A stretch of 64,000 nt of DNA from Pestalotiopsis fici W106-1 (taxonomy: Eukaryota; Ascomycota; Sordariomycetes; Amphisphaeriales; Sporocadaceae): NCBI RefSeq assembly GCF_000516985.1, contig NW_006917101.1, positions 744,001 to 808,000 of the forward strand, given 5' to 3'. Below the pieces are notes generated by a model. It had not been told where the DNA came from and searched no databases. It worked only from the letters and a program-made list of their open reading frames with translations. Shown one piece after another: positions 1 to 11,605 of the stretch; positions within the stretch are counted from its first letter, which is position 1, and each line of letters starts with the position of its first letter. A program made the translations under genes and the position numbers.

Positions 1-932
1 GATGGGCCTCTGTTGCGAAGGCTATTCTGGTTGTGCTATATGTCGGACAAGGATGTATCCCTTCGCTCAGGACAACCTCCTCTTCTAACAGAGGAACATT
101 GTGACTTGACGCCACCTGCCTGTTTTTCTGCACAAAGTCAAGGATCCTATGGGAACGAAACTCAAATTGCTCTCCTCTCGTTTTCTCCGCATCGCTTGAA
201 TCTTTGCTTCTTGAAAGAGAGGGTCTACCGAGAGCTATTTTCGTACCGTGCGTCCAAATTGGCCGATGCAGCTGTGCTGCTTTGCATCCGCCAGCTAGAC
301 GACGCGATCGAAGTTTGGAGGTCATCTATAACGATGGAGTTGCGGCCGAAACTCTCCATCACCACTCGTGTAGCTGCACCAACTATGCTGCCAGGCAGCG
401 CAGAGGATACGCTACGAGTCTACTTGCAGCTGGAATATCACTACATGATGACAGTCGTCCACACCACGGTTCGAAGGTGCGGTGCCGACAGCATAGTTTC
501 CGGGAACATTCCCGACGATCTTCACAGCGCCATACACTCCAGTTGTGACATCTCCTTGGAGGCTAGCCGCTCGACGTTGGACTACATTGCGAATTCAGCT
601 GCTGTCTTAGCAAAGGAAAACGCCACGTAAGCCTTAAGAAATAAGACAGTCTATTGCCAAATTCTGCTAACATGGGCCACAGTCATATAGGCTTCTACAC
701 ATCTGTTGCAGCTCTGTCACTATTTTCCGACATGCTCAGCCATCCCCGCAGTCCTCGATCAAGTGTATGGATAGAGCATCTTGACACGGCCACCAGGCTA
801 CTTCGAAGTTTACTAGGTCCTTGTTTTTCAGAGAGGACCGAAGACCAAATAAATGATGCTGTCGATTTGTTGCAGGAACTGAATCGTCTTGGTCGGTGTG
901 CCGTTGCAAAGGCCAGGGAGGATGTCCAATGA
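1..932 (+). CDS. Fungal-specific transcription factor, C-terminal part (5' truncated by window)
   Basis: C-terminal portion of a Zn-cluster-type fungal transcription factor; the reading frame is open from base 1, so the DNA-binding part lies outside the window. Visible is the family signature of the fungal_trans middle homology region, RRLFWLCYMSDKDVSLRSG followed by QPPLL, about 6 to 30 residues in. The first visible exon runs to 626. An intron at 627-682 (GTAAGC donor, GCTAAC branch, CAG end) keeps the frame into a second exon with helical segments around IGFYTSVAALSLF, ending at TGA 930-932. Targets and regulated pathway cannot be inferred. The assignment rests on the FWLCY...D..LRSGQPP motif typical of the family. 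Confidence 0.75.
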
Positions 933-2316
933 ATTGATTAGTCGGGTGTGATACCTGGCGGACGATATGGGGTTGTCCCAGATTGTCGTCTCAACGGCCG
1001 CGATGCAAGAACAACTTCTATCACTGATATTGCAATCAGCAGACCTTAGCCTGCGCAGTATTAATGTTGATAGAACCGTCGCTCTGCAAAGGACACCCAA
1101 GCGCAGAAGCCACGAACGAGTCTGGCAACTAGCCTTGACGTCAAATTCGAATTCGCACAAAAGCTATCGGCAGTGAGATGAGTACCGCGACGAGGCGTCA
1201 AGCCACGCGCAGGGGGAGGCACCAACCAGACGGTCCGGCCTATCTCAACTAGGTATCGGCGGGCTGATCAAGGGACCTTTGAGTCCGTACCACGCAGACT
1301 CTGATTTTCAATCAATGTCTGGCAACGAAGCACAATTTGACTACAGATTACCATTCCAGTCATTCATGGACAAAGATTACTCCGCAATCTTGATGGAATT
1401 AGCGACAACGATGATCCTTGACACTGGCCATATTCGCCGAAAGCGTGTCATGAACTACTCCGCCCTCAAGAGACCCACGAGTCAGTGCAACTCACCCGCG
1501 ACACTTATCGACGCCCTTATCTTTATTGTTGCACCACTCTGCTGGTATCAGCGGGCGTTTGGCATCCGCAAATCTCAGAGCGTCCGTAGCTGTTTACTAA
1601 GAGGAGATGAACCGTACGATGGCGTTTGGCCGTCGGGTACTTTCCGTCTGGAACCACATATTCATTGACGCGGCCCCCGATTATAGACCGGGAGATGGCC
1701 CGACAGTATCACCGACTCACCTGTGTGCGCGGGGAAGCGCACGCTACGGAGCTCTAGCCCTCTGCTGAAAGGCGCCGCTTTCAGGTCGTACAGGGGCTCG
1801 GGCCCAGCTAAGCCTTAGCCCTATCAGACCAGTTCGTCGATCATGTCAAGATCGCGGCATTTAGTAAGCACTGGATTGGTGCTTGTTCCAGGCTGGGAGA
1901 CGGCTTCCAAATAGAGTTCAATGACATGCACTTGACACATGTTGGTCCTCCCTTGGTATCTCACCTGCGCCCACTAGGATGGCTGGGTACCACTGCTACC
2001 ATACGACCTTTTGTGTCTCGACTCAAATGGTTGGTTGACATCTACAAGGCCTTTCCCATGATTATTATAGTCTTTGAAAACCGAAATGAGGATGACACAT
2101 CTTGCCCAAGATTGGCCGTTGAAAAGGGGTCGATCGACTGACATTTTTAGTACAACTTTCTATCCTTGCATTAACATATAACTGCTAGAATCGAGTTTCC
2201 TCATCCTGATCATGCATTCGGCAACCCACTTTCCTTGTTCATCTCTCCGACAGATCCTTGTCTAAACAATCCGGGCCACGAAACCCCATCTGCCCAATGG
2301 GAAACAACTTGCCATC
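933..2316. other. Intergenic stretch without a supported gene
   Basis: About 1.4 kb between the transcription factor end and the receptor-like gene. An open frame at 1279-1668 (129 codons) and one at 1926-2141 (71 codons) have no recognisable motif and no convincing splice partners. The first could be decayed coding sequence, since its first half reads like a low-complexity transcription-factor tail, but this is not supported. The last 150 bp before 2317 presumably hold the promoter of the next gene. Confidence 0.5.
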
Positions 2317-3654
2317 ATGTCTACAGATAATACTTCTTCGATGGACTACTCTGATGATGGCCCAGCCCTGTTGATAAGTTCGTGTGTCCTCGGCTTTGTT
2401 TCGACAGTCATCGTGGGCCTCCGGTTTTGGTCAAGAAAGCTGGTGGGTACACCATGGGGCCTCGACGACTGGTTGACGTTGGCATCGCTGGTGGCACATC
2501 ATGCCGTCGTTGTTACTGTTGGATTCATGACGCAACGTGGTGGCCTCGGACGAGATATTCGAGTCATTGTCGCTGAGGAGCCAAGTGATATCGCAGAATT
2601 ATACAAAGTAAGAGCTGAGCATCTCGCATCACATTTGAGGTTATATATTCTGACATTTTGAAGTCCCTCCTTGCAGCGGAACTATTCTACGTCTTCAGTT
2701 CCGCCCTAGTCAAGCTGTCTCTCCTTGCCTTTTACAAGCGAATCTTCCCAACTCACAGGGTCAAGTTGGGCTGCTGGATACTTGGACTTGTAACTCTCGG
2801 CTGGGCGCTTTCGTGTCAGATTGTTAACTTGATTCAATGCGTACCTCTCCAGGCCTTTTGGAACTTTGAATTACGTGCCGATCCGAGTACAAAATGTCTT
2901 GATCCCGTGCTCTTCTTCCTCGCCAACTCGGCCGTCAATGTCGTTATCGATTTCGCAACCTTGTTCCTCCCCATCCAAGAGATCCTCAAGCTGCACACGT
3001 CAAAGAGCAAGAAGTGGGGAATTGCTGGTGTCTTCCTCCTTGGTGGAATGTAAGTATCCAAATGAACCATGCCATAATATCTGCACTGGCTAACCATACG
3101 ATACAGGGCCTTTACTGCCAGTCTCTTGCGCACCGTCTTCACTGGGACCATGTATAACGAGGGCGTTACCAACTTTTCCAGTATGTTATGAACACTTGGC
3201 TTTACATGAATCTAATAAAGGGCCAAAACTAACGTCAGCAGAACAATTTGTCGCCTCGGCCATGGCGACCGTGGTGGAAATTTATGTGGCCATCATTAGC
3301 GGCTGCCTCCCCGCCCTCGTCCCCGTCTACCGGCGCATACGCTACAACAACCCTCTCAAGACCACCAGCGTCTCGTGCTCGGAAGGATACCTCTCCAATG
3401 CAAACCAATCCACGATACTCAAGAGCACCACCCGGCCCAAGATTCGCACAAGCGAGTTGGGGGGCGAGGGATCATTCGAGAGGTTGGCTACGAGCAAGAA
3501 TGACCAGTTTGCCATGAACGAACTCTCGGGCTCCCGAACAGTCAATGTATCGAGCAGCGTGATGAAGTATGACTCTGACGACAACAGCAGCGATACGCCT
3601 CAGGGTATTGTTGTGCGTTCAGAGTTATCATGGCAAGAGTCTCGGACTGCTTGA
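2317..3654 (+). CDS. PTH11/SAT4-type seven-transmembrane protein (fungal rhodopsin-like domain)
   Basis: Four exons, 2317-2607, 2664-3049, 3107-3180 and 3239-3654, give a 388-residue integral membrane protein of the plasma membrane. Introns are 56-58 bp with branch sites CTGAC and CTAAC. The first TM follows a short N-terminus and leads into WSRKLVGTPWGLDDWL, the usual first-loop sequence of this family. Later come LAFYKRIFP after TM3, FWNFELRAD with a Cys nearby in the second extracellular loop, and VYRRIRY after TM7, followed by a long Ser/Thr-rich cytosolic tail of about 110 residues. The family comprises PTH11-like G-protein-coupled-receptor candidates, often linked to host or surface sensing; ligand and role here are unknown. 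It stands alone, over 1.3 kb from each neighbour. Confidence 0.85.
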
Positions 3655-5138
3655 AAAGGATCATTAATGCCATGCAAAACTTTGATAAATCAAGCCTTGT
3701 AACATAGACCTGGTGGTTATAATATCTTGCCTGATACTGCATAACAGTCCGAAGAATTTCTGTTAAAGGCTGCAGCCAGCGTACAAGGTTATCATGACTG
3801 CCTAGGTACGATTCAGTAATTTTACATCCTATCATAATATAGCATGAATTCACTAACATATTTAATAAATTTTCATTCCTCTTCTTTTACAGTTCTATGA
3901 CTTCCAGTCATGTTAAACTCTGCCAAATAAACAAATTCCAGAGGTTCTGGCAAGTCCAGATTGACCTCTGACAGTTCCTGCAAGTCTCTAGAGATGGGTT
4001 GAGTGCTCTTACCGTCACAAATACTCGAGAACATCCATATTCACCATACAATGTAGACAGATTATAGTTACAAATATCTTTGCCCCGGAGAAAAAAAAAA
4101 TCATTCAAGGGGGTGATCTGCACCGGGCCAACCTTCGCCTTTCTTTGAATACTACCTACAAAACCTTTTATCTTTTCTGCCTATTGATATAGCCACATTG
4201 TTGTACCTGAATACAATTTTTGATATTATCTCCGTTCTTCTCATAGTGATCATTACGTGCAGTACAAATTTGAAAGCCAACTTTCTCAAACCACTTACTG
4301 TGCTGGGCCACAAGATGCGCAGAAACTGTGCTTACACGTTTGGCATTTTCCATGAAAGAAGCTACGATTTACTTGGCACTTGCTGCAACATTTGAATTGA
4401 TTTGGAGAGAGTTTCTGTCTATATTCTTTTATCGTCGTTAGTATTGAGGTGCTTTAGGTATATAAGTGAATGGAGTCGATGTTTTTTTGCTGGAGACAAG
4501 GCATTGCGATGTAGGTGGACAAGTTCGACTTCTTTGTTTAACCCGAGGTTCTTTTAAGTTATCTCAAACTATATCACCTGTATTTAATTTACTGAATCAT
4601 ACAATTCTTGTTTTCTTTTGCATTGCTTGAGGTGCTTGACTGAAGGTCAGCTCTGGGGAGGGCGTTGATGATGACATCACGTACACGGTTTACCTGAGAC
4701 CCAAACCCTCCTTTCCAATTTTCTTTTTTGCATACAGTTCAGAGATCGCATAGCTTCCATTTGGTCTGCGTTCAAGAGAAGGGTCAGTCGCAAGGTTAGT
4801 GCCAAGCATCATGTAGTTCGTGTCCGGGTTAGGGTGTGGTCATGAGGCTGGCTTCGACCTTCTAGCACCCCTCAGCATATTTCGCGTGCCTTCAATGCAA
4901 ATTTTTACCTTCTTCTGCTACATGAAATCCTGAGTGGACTCCGATTCTCTTTCGGAAACTACCAAATTAACATTTGATTAAGACGCGGGAGGTATGTAGA
5001 CTTTTATCTATTATTATCGGCTGCGTACCTTTGCGTCCATACCTGGCTGATCTGCCGATGTTGCAATGCATTTTTACGTCCCAAATCTCACTCATTGTCA
5101 CAACAAGTCAAGAAAGACTTGACAAGACTAGATTGACA
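3655..5138. other. Gene-poor AT-rich intergenic region
   Basis: About 1.5 kb downstream of the receptor gene, AT-rich, with only short scattered open frames and no splice-joinable coding sequence that I could support. It contains the 3' flanks of two convergent genes (plus strand ending 3654, minus strand ending 5139). No RNA gene or repeat was recognised. Confidence 0.5.
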
Positions 5139-6776
5139 TCACCACAGATGTGGAGCCTCCTGCGCCCAAGTAGCAGCCAAAGCTTCAGGTGGAAGATAAT
5201 AAAGCGAGCGGAGGCTCTCCACCATGATGTAAATCCGAGAAGCTAAGTAGATGGGTGTAAGTGCCATGGCGGGCCATTTCCATGTCTTTTGCGACGTATG
5301 GTTGCTCAGAATACTCTCAATCGCAATGGAAAGAACGCTGAAAATGGGAACAACGACAACTATCAAGGCAGAAGTTCTCCAAAGAACCGTCTCGATGTGA
5401 CTGGGAAAGGGGAAATTCCAAGCAAAAAGGTGAATTCCACCGAATATAGAGGTACAAATGGCACTGAACAGCATATAAATTCGATCCAAATATCGTTTAG
5501 AATACTTGTTGTCAATGACTTGATGTATTACATACGTTGGCATGTAATAGTGTCGATTGGGTGTTGGGTAGAGCATAGGCGCTACCTGAGCGACCTGTGC
5601 AAATGCCGTCTGTGAAATGTTGCTGTCTGCATCCACATAGAATGGAACCCGAATGTCTTTTGGCTTCCGCCACTCGATGACATAAATGATTGATGCCATG
5701 CTGGCGAAAGCCAGCGTGCTAATTTCGAGTGCTGCCGAGGGCATGCCGCCTGTCGCGCGGGCAATGAGCTCAACTGCGAGCCATGAAAGTTGCATCACTG
5801 CCAGGAATCTCATGAGGCCATCGCTTTTGCTCCTGTCATCAATTTCGTTTGGCGTGATCCTAGGCAGTTGTCGGATAATGTTAAGCCTCCGCGCAAGACA
5901 CAGTTGATTAGCGTCCAGAATCCAGATATTGCCTTGCAATGGTGCAATATTTTGAGAGTTGTACACCCTGGTGTTACCATGACTCAGTTTCATCTCGCTT
6001 GCAACCTTTGTGGCAAGTATTTGGTGTGGTGTATACGGTCTCCATGGGGTTTCTCCATGTCCCTCCAGTCGTCGTTGTTGCTTCCGTTGGAAATCCTTCA
6101 GAAAGCTAGGGATATCTTTAACGCTCAATGTGCTGTTGAGAATCTCCTGATCGCATTTTTGGGATCCAGCAGATTCTAATTTGGATGCAAATCTTGTGTC
6201 TGGCTCTGCATTTGACTTGATTTCAACCCGACCCGGTCCCTTGTTATCATTACTGGCTGTAGTGTTCAAAGCTATTGCCGGGACTTCATGGCTTTGCAAT
6301 GAACACTGTTTCGGTACACCTTGCTCGCAATCGATGTTTGAAAATTGCACAGCGATGCCCCCAATATTGGCCAAAAGAGTATGAGCCATGGACCAGGGGA
6401 CATTGTCCTGTTCAGCCCATTGCCGAAGCTGAGCACAGTTGATCCAAGCAACATGCAGGTTTGCAATACAATTGGCGGTTATAAGCTCTGGAAATGCAAG
6501 CATTATGCACATACCAGCTAGCTTTCGCCCTGCCAGATACAGTTGTCTTCGAATTTCCTGGCGAAAGCCCGTCGTGTTGATATCAGGCGGTACAGAGAGG
6601 AAGAGGACAGACCAGGTGGAGAGGATTATAATGCTCACACAGCTCCAGGCGATACCGGTAGTCGAGCGAACGTTTGGGCTTAAAACAAACCCGCTCGGAG
6701 CCGATTCTGGCAACGAGCAATTTGGACGAAATACCATGATTGAGAACAGCAGAGATCGTTGTAAAAAAGCAAGCAT
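5139..6776 (-). CDS. Multi-pass membrane protein of unknown function, fungal
   Basis: Single-exon frame of 545 residues. A hydrophobic start (LAFLQRSLLFSIMVF) may act as a signal peptide or anchor; an internal Met 13 residues later is an alternative start. Hydrophobic segments follow at about 43-63 (with WSVLFLSVPP right after), 325-345, 350-375, a segment near LYMLF-type residues at about 440-460, 475-495 and 505-530. The stretch MALTPIYLASRIYIMVESL with LYYLPPEA near the C-terminus matches a widespread fungal group of uncharacterised membrane proteins known to me only by this pattern. The central 150-320 region is hydrophilic and poorly conserved-looking. No catalytic motif was found. The neighbours give no functional context. 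Confidence 0.7.
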   Translation of the reverse strand: MLAFLQRSLLFSIMVFRPNCSLPESAPSGFVLSPNVRSTTGIAWSCVSIIILSTWSVLFLSVPPDINTTGFRQEIRRQLYLAGRKLAGMCIMLAFPELITANCIANLHVAWINCAQLRQWAEQDNVPWSMAHTLLANIGGIAVQFSNIDCEQGVPKQCSLQSHEVPAIALNTTASNDNKGPGRVEIKSNAEPDTRFASKLESAGSQKCDQEILNSTLSVKDIPSFLKDFQRKQQRRLEGHGETPWRPYTPHQILATKVASEMKLSHGNTRVYNSQNIAPLQGNIWILDANQLCLARRLNIIRQLPRITPNEIDDRSKSDGLMRFLAVMQLSWLAVELIARATGGMPSAALEISTLAFASMASIIYVIEWRKPKDIRVPFYVDADSNISQTAFAQVAQVAPMLYPTPNRHYYMPTYVIHQVIDNKYSKRYLDRIYMLFSAICTSIFGGIHLFAWNFPFPSHIETVLWRTSALIVVVVPIFSVLSIAIESILSNHTSQKTWKWPAMALTPIYLASRIYIMVESLRSLYYLPPEALAATWAQEAPHLW

Positions 6777-8042
6777 ATACCAGCAGGCTCTGGCATGCTG
6801 GGTCTTCGAGTGTTATATTCCTTACCACCCGGCCATTCAATGTCAAAAACCTGCAAGGGTCTATTTTTAGGAGTTTGGCTACATATTGTGAAGGGGCCTT
6901 AATCTTGAATCCTGTTCTGCATCTAAAGGGGGACGCATCATTCGACCGATCCGATAGCGACACTATCGCATGCATCAGTGCGGCACAACTCTCTTTTGTC
7001 GACACACATTATATACGTCTGTGGCACCTGTATTGGGCTTTGCTTTTACAAACCACACTTCTTGCTTCCTGCCAGTCTAAAGACTTTTGCAGCACTTGCA
7101 ATTCCACTGAATATGGCCTTTTGAAGTTCTAGACACAAACATTAATTTCGTTCATTTTGATCTTGTGACTTCTTTTTCAAGGGGTTTTGGGGCGAAAACT
7201 GAAGCCTGGGGCCAAATGCAGTTCGAGGTCGTTCTGATACTACTTCTCCTGCTGACCAGGCAGGATGAAGAGGCGACGAATGACGAGTACAGCCTGTCTC
7301 AAGCCGCCTGTCAGAGTCTTCAGCTGTATACGTGCCAAGCATTTCATCAACCCACGTCTTCAAAGGGAGGGGCGGATGTTTCTGTACAATACGACGCTTC
7401 GCCCTGGGTGCAGGCGGGGTTCCTAGTGACTGCACACTCACACGTCTCTCAATTGCGAAGAGGGAGGGTGAGACAAGAGGTTTGACGAAGCCGTAGCACT
7501 GATGGAACGACAATGTGAACTCGGATTGGGGTCGTGATACACGGCCCCCCAACTATTTCCAAGAGCAGTGAAAATTACATTATTAGGATCTGAGTGATGA
7601 TGAGGCTCGCTTAATATCAAAGATGAAATCAGATCAGACGTGCCGCTTACCAGGGCAAATCTGAAGCACAACTCCAGTCTCGGCCACCACCTCTCGTCCC
7701 ATTTGACATTCGACAACCACAAGTAGCACGGGGTATTCGTGGATTTATGTATATGACAAAATTGATGCGCAGCTGTATCTTGTTCGTTTTTCTTTTATCG
7801 TTTCTCGTTTTTTTTAATAGTAAAAAAAAGCACAAATATCTGTATATTGACTATCACCATCGTCCCTACTACAAGCTATTTCGGCCACTGATCCTTTACA
7901 CGGTTATCGACAAAATGAATCGCAGCCACATATCAATCCTGCGGCTATCCATAGCCTCTACCATCGTCATCCACGCTGATCAAGGTCTCTGTAAACCAAT
8001 AGCGAACATCTTGTTAAAAGTCCAAAAGACCAAAGCTGCGCC
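6777..8042. other. Intergenic region, no gene supported
   Basis: About 1.3 kb between two minus-strand genes; it includes the putative promoter of the membrane protein gene and the 3' flank of the secreted-protein gene. Short overlapping frames at 7142-7722 on both strands show no domain, signal peptide or consistent splicing. Bases 7800-7830 are A/T homopolymer-rich. Confidence 0.5.
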
Positions 8043-8507
8043 TCAACACTGATAGTTGACCTGCATATAATCTCCGTCCAGAACAAACTGCACTGTGTAA
8101 GGCATGGAACCTGGTTTGGCGGCGAACGAGTTGATGCCATGGAACCATTCCGTGAGGACGTTTTGGTTGGCAATGGCCGTGGTGAGCGTCGCAAAGGTGG
8201 CCTGCCAATGTCCGACGGTGCTTGTCTCAAACTGGCCGTCTTTGGCGACTTGCTGCCCGACTGCACTTTCCAGGTTGGAGACCTCTTCGCTCGTAAACGA
8301 GTCGGGCTCACAGGTGCCCCCCGTGATAAAAGTGACGCAGCAGTTGGTGCCCACTCCCGCAGAGCTGCAGGCGGTGGATTCATCGTAGTAGTAGTAGGTA
8401 TTGGCCTGATCAACCTCATACAGAGGCACACAGTAGGCGGGGGCGTCGGCAAGTGCACTTGGGAGTAGTGAGAAAAGTCCCATCAGAAGTGTAGTGGTGG
8501 TCTTCAT
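8043..8507 (-). CDS. Small secreted cysteine-containing protein, family not recognised
   Basis: Single exon, 154 residues. It starts with a clear signal peptide (about residues 1-20, MKTTTTLLMGLFSLLPSALA, cleavage before DAPAYC) and has no TM segment after it. The mature protein of about 134 residues has six cysteines at about 26, 47, 56, 57, 66 and 154 (the last residue), so up to three disulfides are possible. A YYYYDES tetra-tyrosine stretch lies near residue 40. The second half is Cys-free until the terminal Cys and looks like an alpha/beta fold. Size, secretion and Cys content fit an effector or surface-active protein, but I do not recognise the family. The flanking intergenic regions are long. 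Confidence 0.7.
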   Translation of the reverse strand: MKTTTTLLMGLFSLLPSALADAPAYCVPLYEVDQANTYYYYDESTACSSAGVGTNCCVTFITGGTCEPDSFTSEEVSNLESAVGQQVAKDGQFETSTVGHWQATFATLTTAIANQNVLTEWFHGINSFAAKPGSMPYTVQFVLDGDYMQVNYQC

Positions 8508-9695
8508 GGTGGCGAGGCGTGATGATTTGATGATTGATGATGTCGTTTTGTTTGAGGGTGAGCAAGTAGATGAAAGTTGTTCTTGGAGTAATGTAGTGCT
8601 TGAGAAGAGAAAGCAGGATACGAGACGTCCGAGAGGTGAGCTTTATAGTGAAAAAGAAATCCATGATCGCAATGGCTTGTCTTACTCTTGAAGAGGCCAT
8701 CCTCATCCAGTTCCCGTTTTTCTCGATCAGAACGGATGATGCCGTGGTCTCATACTTGAGCAGGCACACTCGCTATGAAAAGATTTGGTCTTGTGTTGAA
8801 TATGGCAAGATTGGCATCGTAGGATGAACCCTTTAACTAGACTTGGTCAAGTGATGGGCTTAGATAGCATCTATTTCTTGTCGCGAACTCTTTCAATATC
8901 AACATCACAATGCAAAGACTTTGTATGCCATATGAAAACTAGTCTATTCTCCGTTACAAACATCAACTTGGATGCAAATGCGAACATCGAATGCGAGCGA
9001 CCCACTTGCATTCGCAAATTCCATTGTTGGTATGCGTTTGTCAAACTCCAAATGAAGAAATAGAGCAACAGAGGTTTTGGCCTAGGTGAGATTAGTGCTA
9101 AGCTTCATGATCCTTCAAGTATGTAGTGGATCGAGAACCTGCCAAGCTTCCAATATAGTATAGTCTACAACAGACCTCGCGCTCTATTTTTAGTTACGGC
9201 ATTCATCTGGTGGCTCCATTATACCGTTCTTCAATGAAGAACCTTCTTCTACTATACCCGGGCGTCTAATAACACACTACGAGGAGCCCGTGAGATATAC
9301 CGAAATCGCTTCCGGGGATACTTATGCATGACCAGTAATGCCTTATTGTTGAGTCATTCAATTTCGGATCTAAATTGTCACCTTGTCAAGTTTTCCTACG
9401 GACTAGCACGCTTCCAAATACGTCCATGGGTTCTCACGGCTGTTAGATTTTAGACTCGACGCCCAAATACTAGCTGTTCTGGAAGCTATGCATCTAAAAG
9501 TATGAGTCCGAATCACCATTGTAGGACTGGCGTGTTCCAGATTTATGAGAATGAAATCGTTCGTGTTAGAATGAGAACCCTGCCTACTGGTCTTCTGGCT
9601 TGTATTAGACATGCTAATACCCTTCGTACCCGCACAGCTGCCACAGTAAAGAGATTGCCCAGTCAACCATTCACTCGGTGTAGAATCGTTCCAGC
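8508..9695. other. Intergenic region between secreted-protein gene and chitinase
   Basis: About 1.2 kb. The first part is the promoter side of the small secreted protein gene, with a pyrimidine-rich (minus strand) leader around 8515-8600. The rest holds only short frames without motifs. No repeat or RNA gene seen. Confidence 0.45.
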
Positions 9696-11605
9696 CTAAC
9701 AATCAGTGGTGGTATTCGATATCGCGCCATCAGCTATAGCGTGTAAAGCACTAAAATTGTCATCGTCCATATCAATTGCCCACACCATCAAGCCTGAAAG
9801 GCCCAGTTTGTTGGCATATTCAATCTTGGACTTGAAAGTCCTAGGGCTGTCATATCTGTTGTCTACAGTCAGTTTGTGTTGAAAATTCATTGTACACATG
9901 TACTTGGCGTAGATGGGGCAAATGGTGGACATACGAAACCCATTGATTGTCATTGTAGACCATGTACCTATATATGCAATGAACGGGTTAGTTGCCCGGT
10001 GTGATCCATGCTTTTAGGTTGATAGGTAAACCTAAGGATCTATATTTGCACTTACTCGACGCGAGCTGCTTCATCAGTGTGGGGTGAAGCGCCAGTGTCT
10101 GATATCACCTGCATGATCTCTGCAGATTATGTTAAAATTGAGTCCCTGTTTGTTCCAAGCCACCCTTTGGTTTTTCTGCTTACCACGATAGGATAAGATA
10201 CCATCCTGTGCAGTACAAGGACCTGCTTTCCCTGGCGTCGTGGTTGCGCAACCAGGGTGATAGCATGAGGGGTCACTCAGTGTATAAGTGCGTCCGTAGA
10301 GGCCAAGACCCAGGGCCACCTTGGCAGGGTCAACATTGTTGCGCCAGAACTACGATACATGCCAGTTTTAGTGACAAATTCATAACACAGTACTGCGCAG
10401 GCGTGATACTTACCAAATTCAGCGCACTATCAATTTCCGTAAGATTTGTATGCGCAAGAACCTGGCCACTGATGGAAGATTGGTCCTGCTGGTCCCAAGT
10501 GCCATGCAGATCGTAAGACATCACGTTCACCCAATCCACATATGTCATCATTTGTTCAAGATCAAAACCTCGCAAGTACCTTGTCATCACTAGAGTCAGT
10601 CCAAAGTCCAGGAATAAAAGATAGGAACGACCCACCAGTAGGATACAGGCGCTGTGAAAGTGACGATGTAGTCTTTGCCACTGTCATCTATGGGAAGTTA
10701 GAATTCCTGACAAGAAATAGAATCAGACTCTCTCAATCTCACGTATGGCTTCTCTGAATTCTTTCAGGAACTGCGTAAAGTTCGCCCCATCGCCTTGACG
10801 TCCGCCTCGTTCTTGCGCAGTCGGATATTCCCAGTCAAAGTCGATTCCATCGAAACCTTTCTGCGCCAGCCATGTTAGAATGCTGGAGATAAATGTGGCA
10901 CGGCTTTTGGCATTTCCGACCATATCAGAGAACAATGTCTGTGTGGGACCGGGATCATTAAATCCGTAGCCACCCACAGAGATGATGATTTTCATGCGTG
11001 GGTTCCTTGACTTGACATTGGCTAGACTGTAATAATTTGTCAGTTATTCTGGGTCTTGGTATTCTGCATGACAGAAGCTGCGTAGTCATTCTTACACGTC
11101 GGCAGGAGGGCAAGATTCGGGTCAATTTGAACGTACTCAGAATAGATGTTCTCAGCAACACCAGCCATGTTTGTCATCTGGTAGTCGGGAGTTATGTAGG
11201 CAAAAGCAACATTGAGGTGTGTCAGCAAAGATGCCGGTATGGACTCAATCGGCATCATGCCCTACAAATAGTCATTCTTCTGAAGCTCAATGCGCACAGG
11301 TTACCCGTGATACTTACACATGGTTGATTCGAATTGAAAGCTTCCCAGTATCCGATGACCCGCTTCTGACTATTGCTCTCGGCTCCATGGGGCTTGGGCT
11401 GTTCACAAGCAAACTGACAGCCTTGACCACAAAATTCTGGCGTGGTTCCGCAAAACCCGTATTGCGAACAGCAGACGTTTAGCGGGCATGTCGCATTTGG
11501 TGTAGCGGCATGTTGACCGCACTCTGGTAGCGACTTAACAGCTGCAATGGCAGCTGAATGAATGAGCCGAACACTGGCAAGTAAGAGCAGAGTAAAACCC
11601 AACAT
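9696..11605 (-). CDS. Secreted chitinase: CBM18 (hevein-like) plus GH18
   Basis: Nine exons on the minus strand (11605-11318, 11261-11098, 11026-10743, 10687-10636, 10579-10414, 10349-10184, 10119-10056, 9967-9935, 9855-9696) give 458 residues; all phases agree. A signal peptide covers about 1-18. A hevein-like chitin-binding module follows (eight Cys between 29 and 67, CCSQYGFCG core). The GH18 barrel starts at about 82 (RVIGYWEAFNSNQPC), with SVGGY at 167-171, the catalytic DGIDFDWEYP with acid Glu217, and VSYWYLRGFD and VNVMSYDLHG motifs. It hydrolyses chitin extracellularly or in the wall. GYWEAFN and the CBM18 resemble subgroup C (killer-toxin-like) chitinases, but there is no LysM module and the protein is much shorter. 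One donor is GTGTAAG and one GTGGGT, both chosen because they alone preserve the conserved frame. Confidence 0.9.

Noticed and set aside
1279..1668. 129-codon plus-strand frame downstream of the transcription factor
   Set aside because: No domain recognised and no in-phase junction to the upstream gene; kept only as a possible remnant in the intergenic entry.
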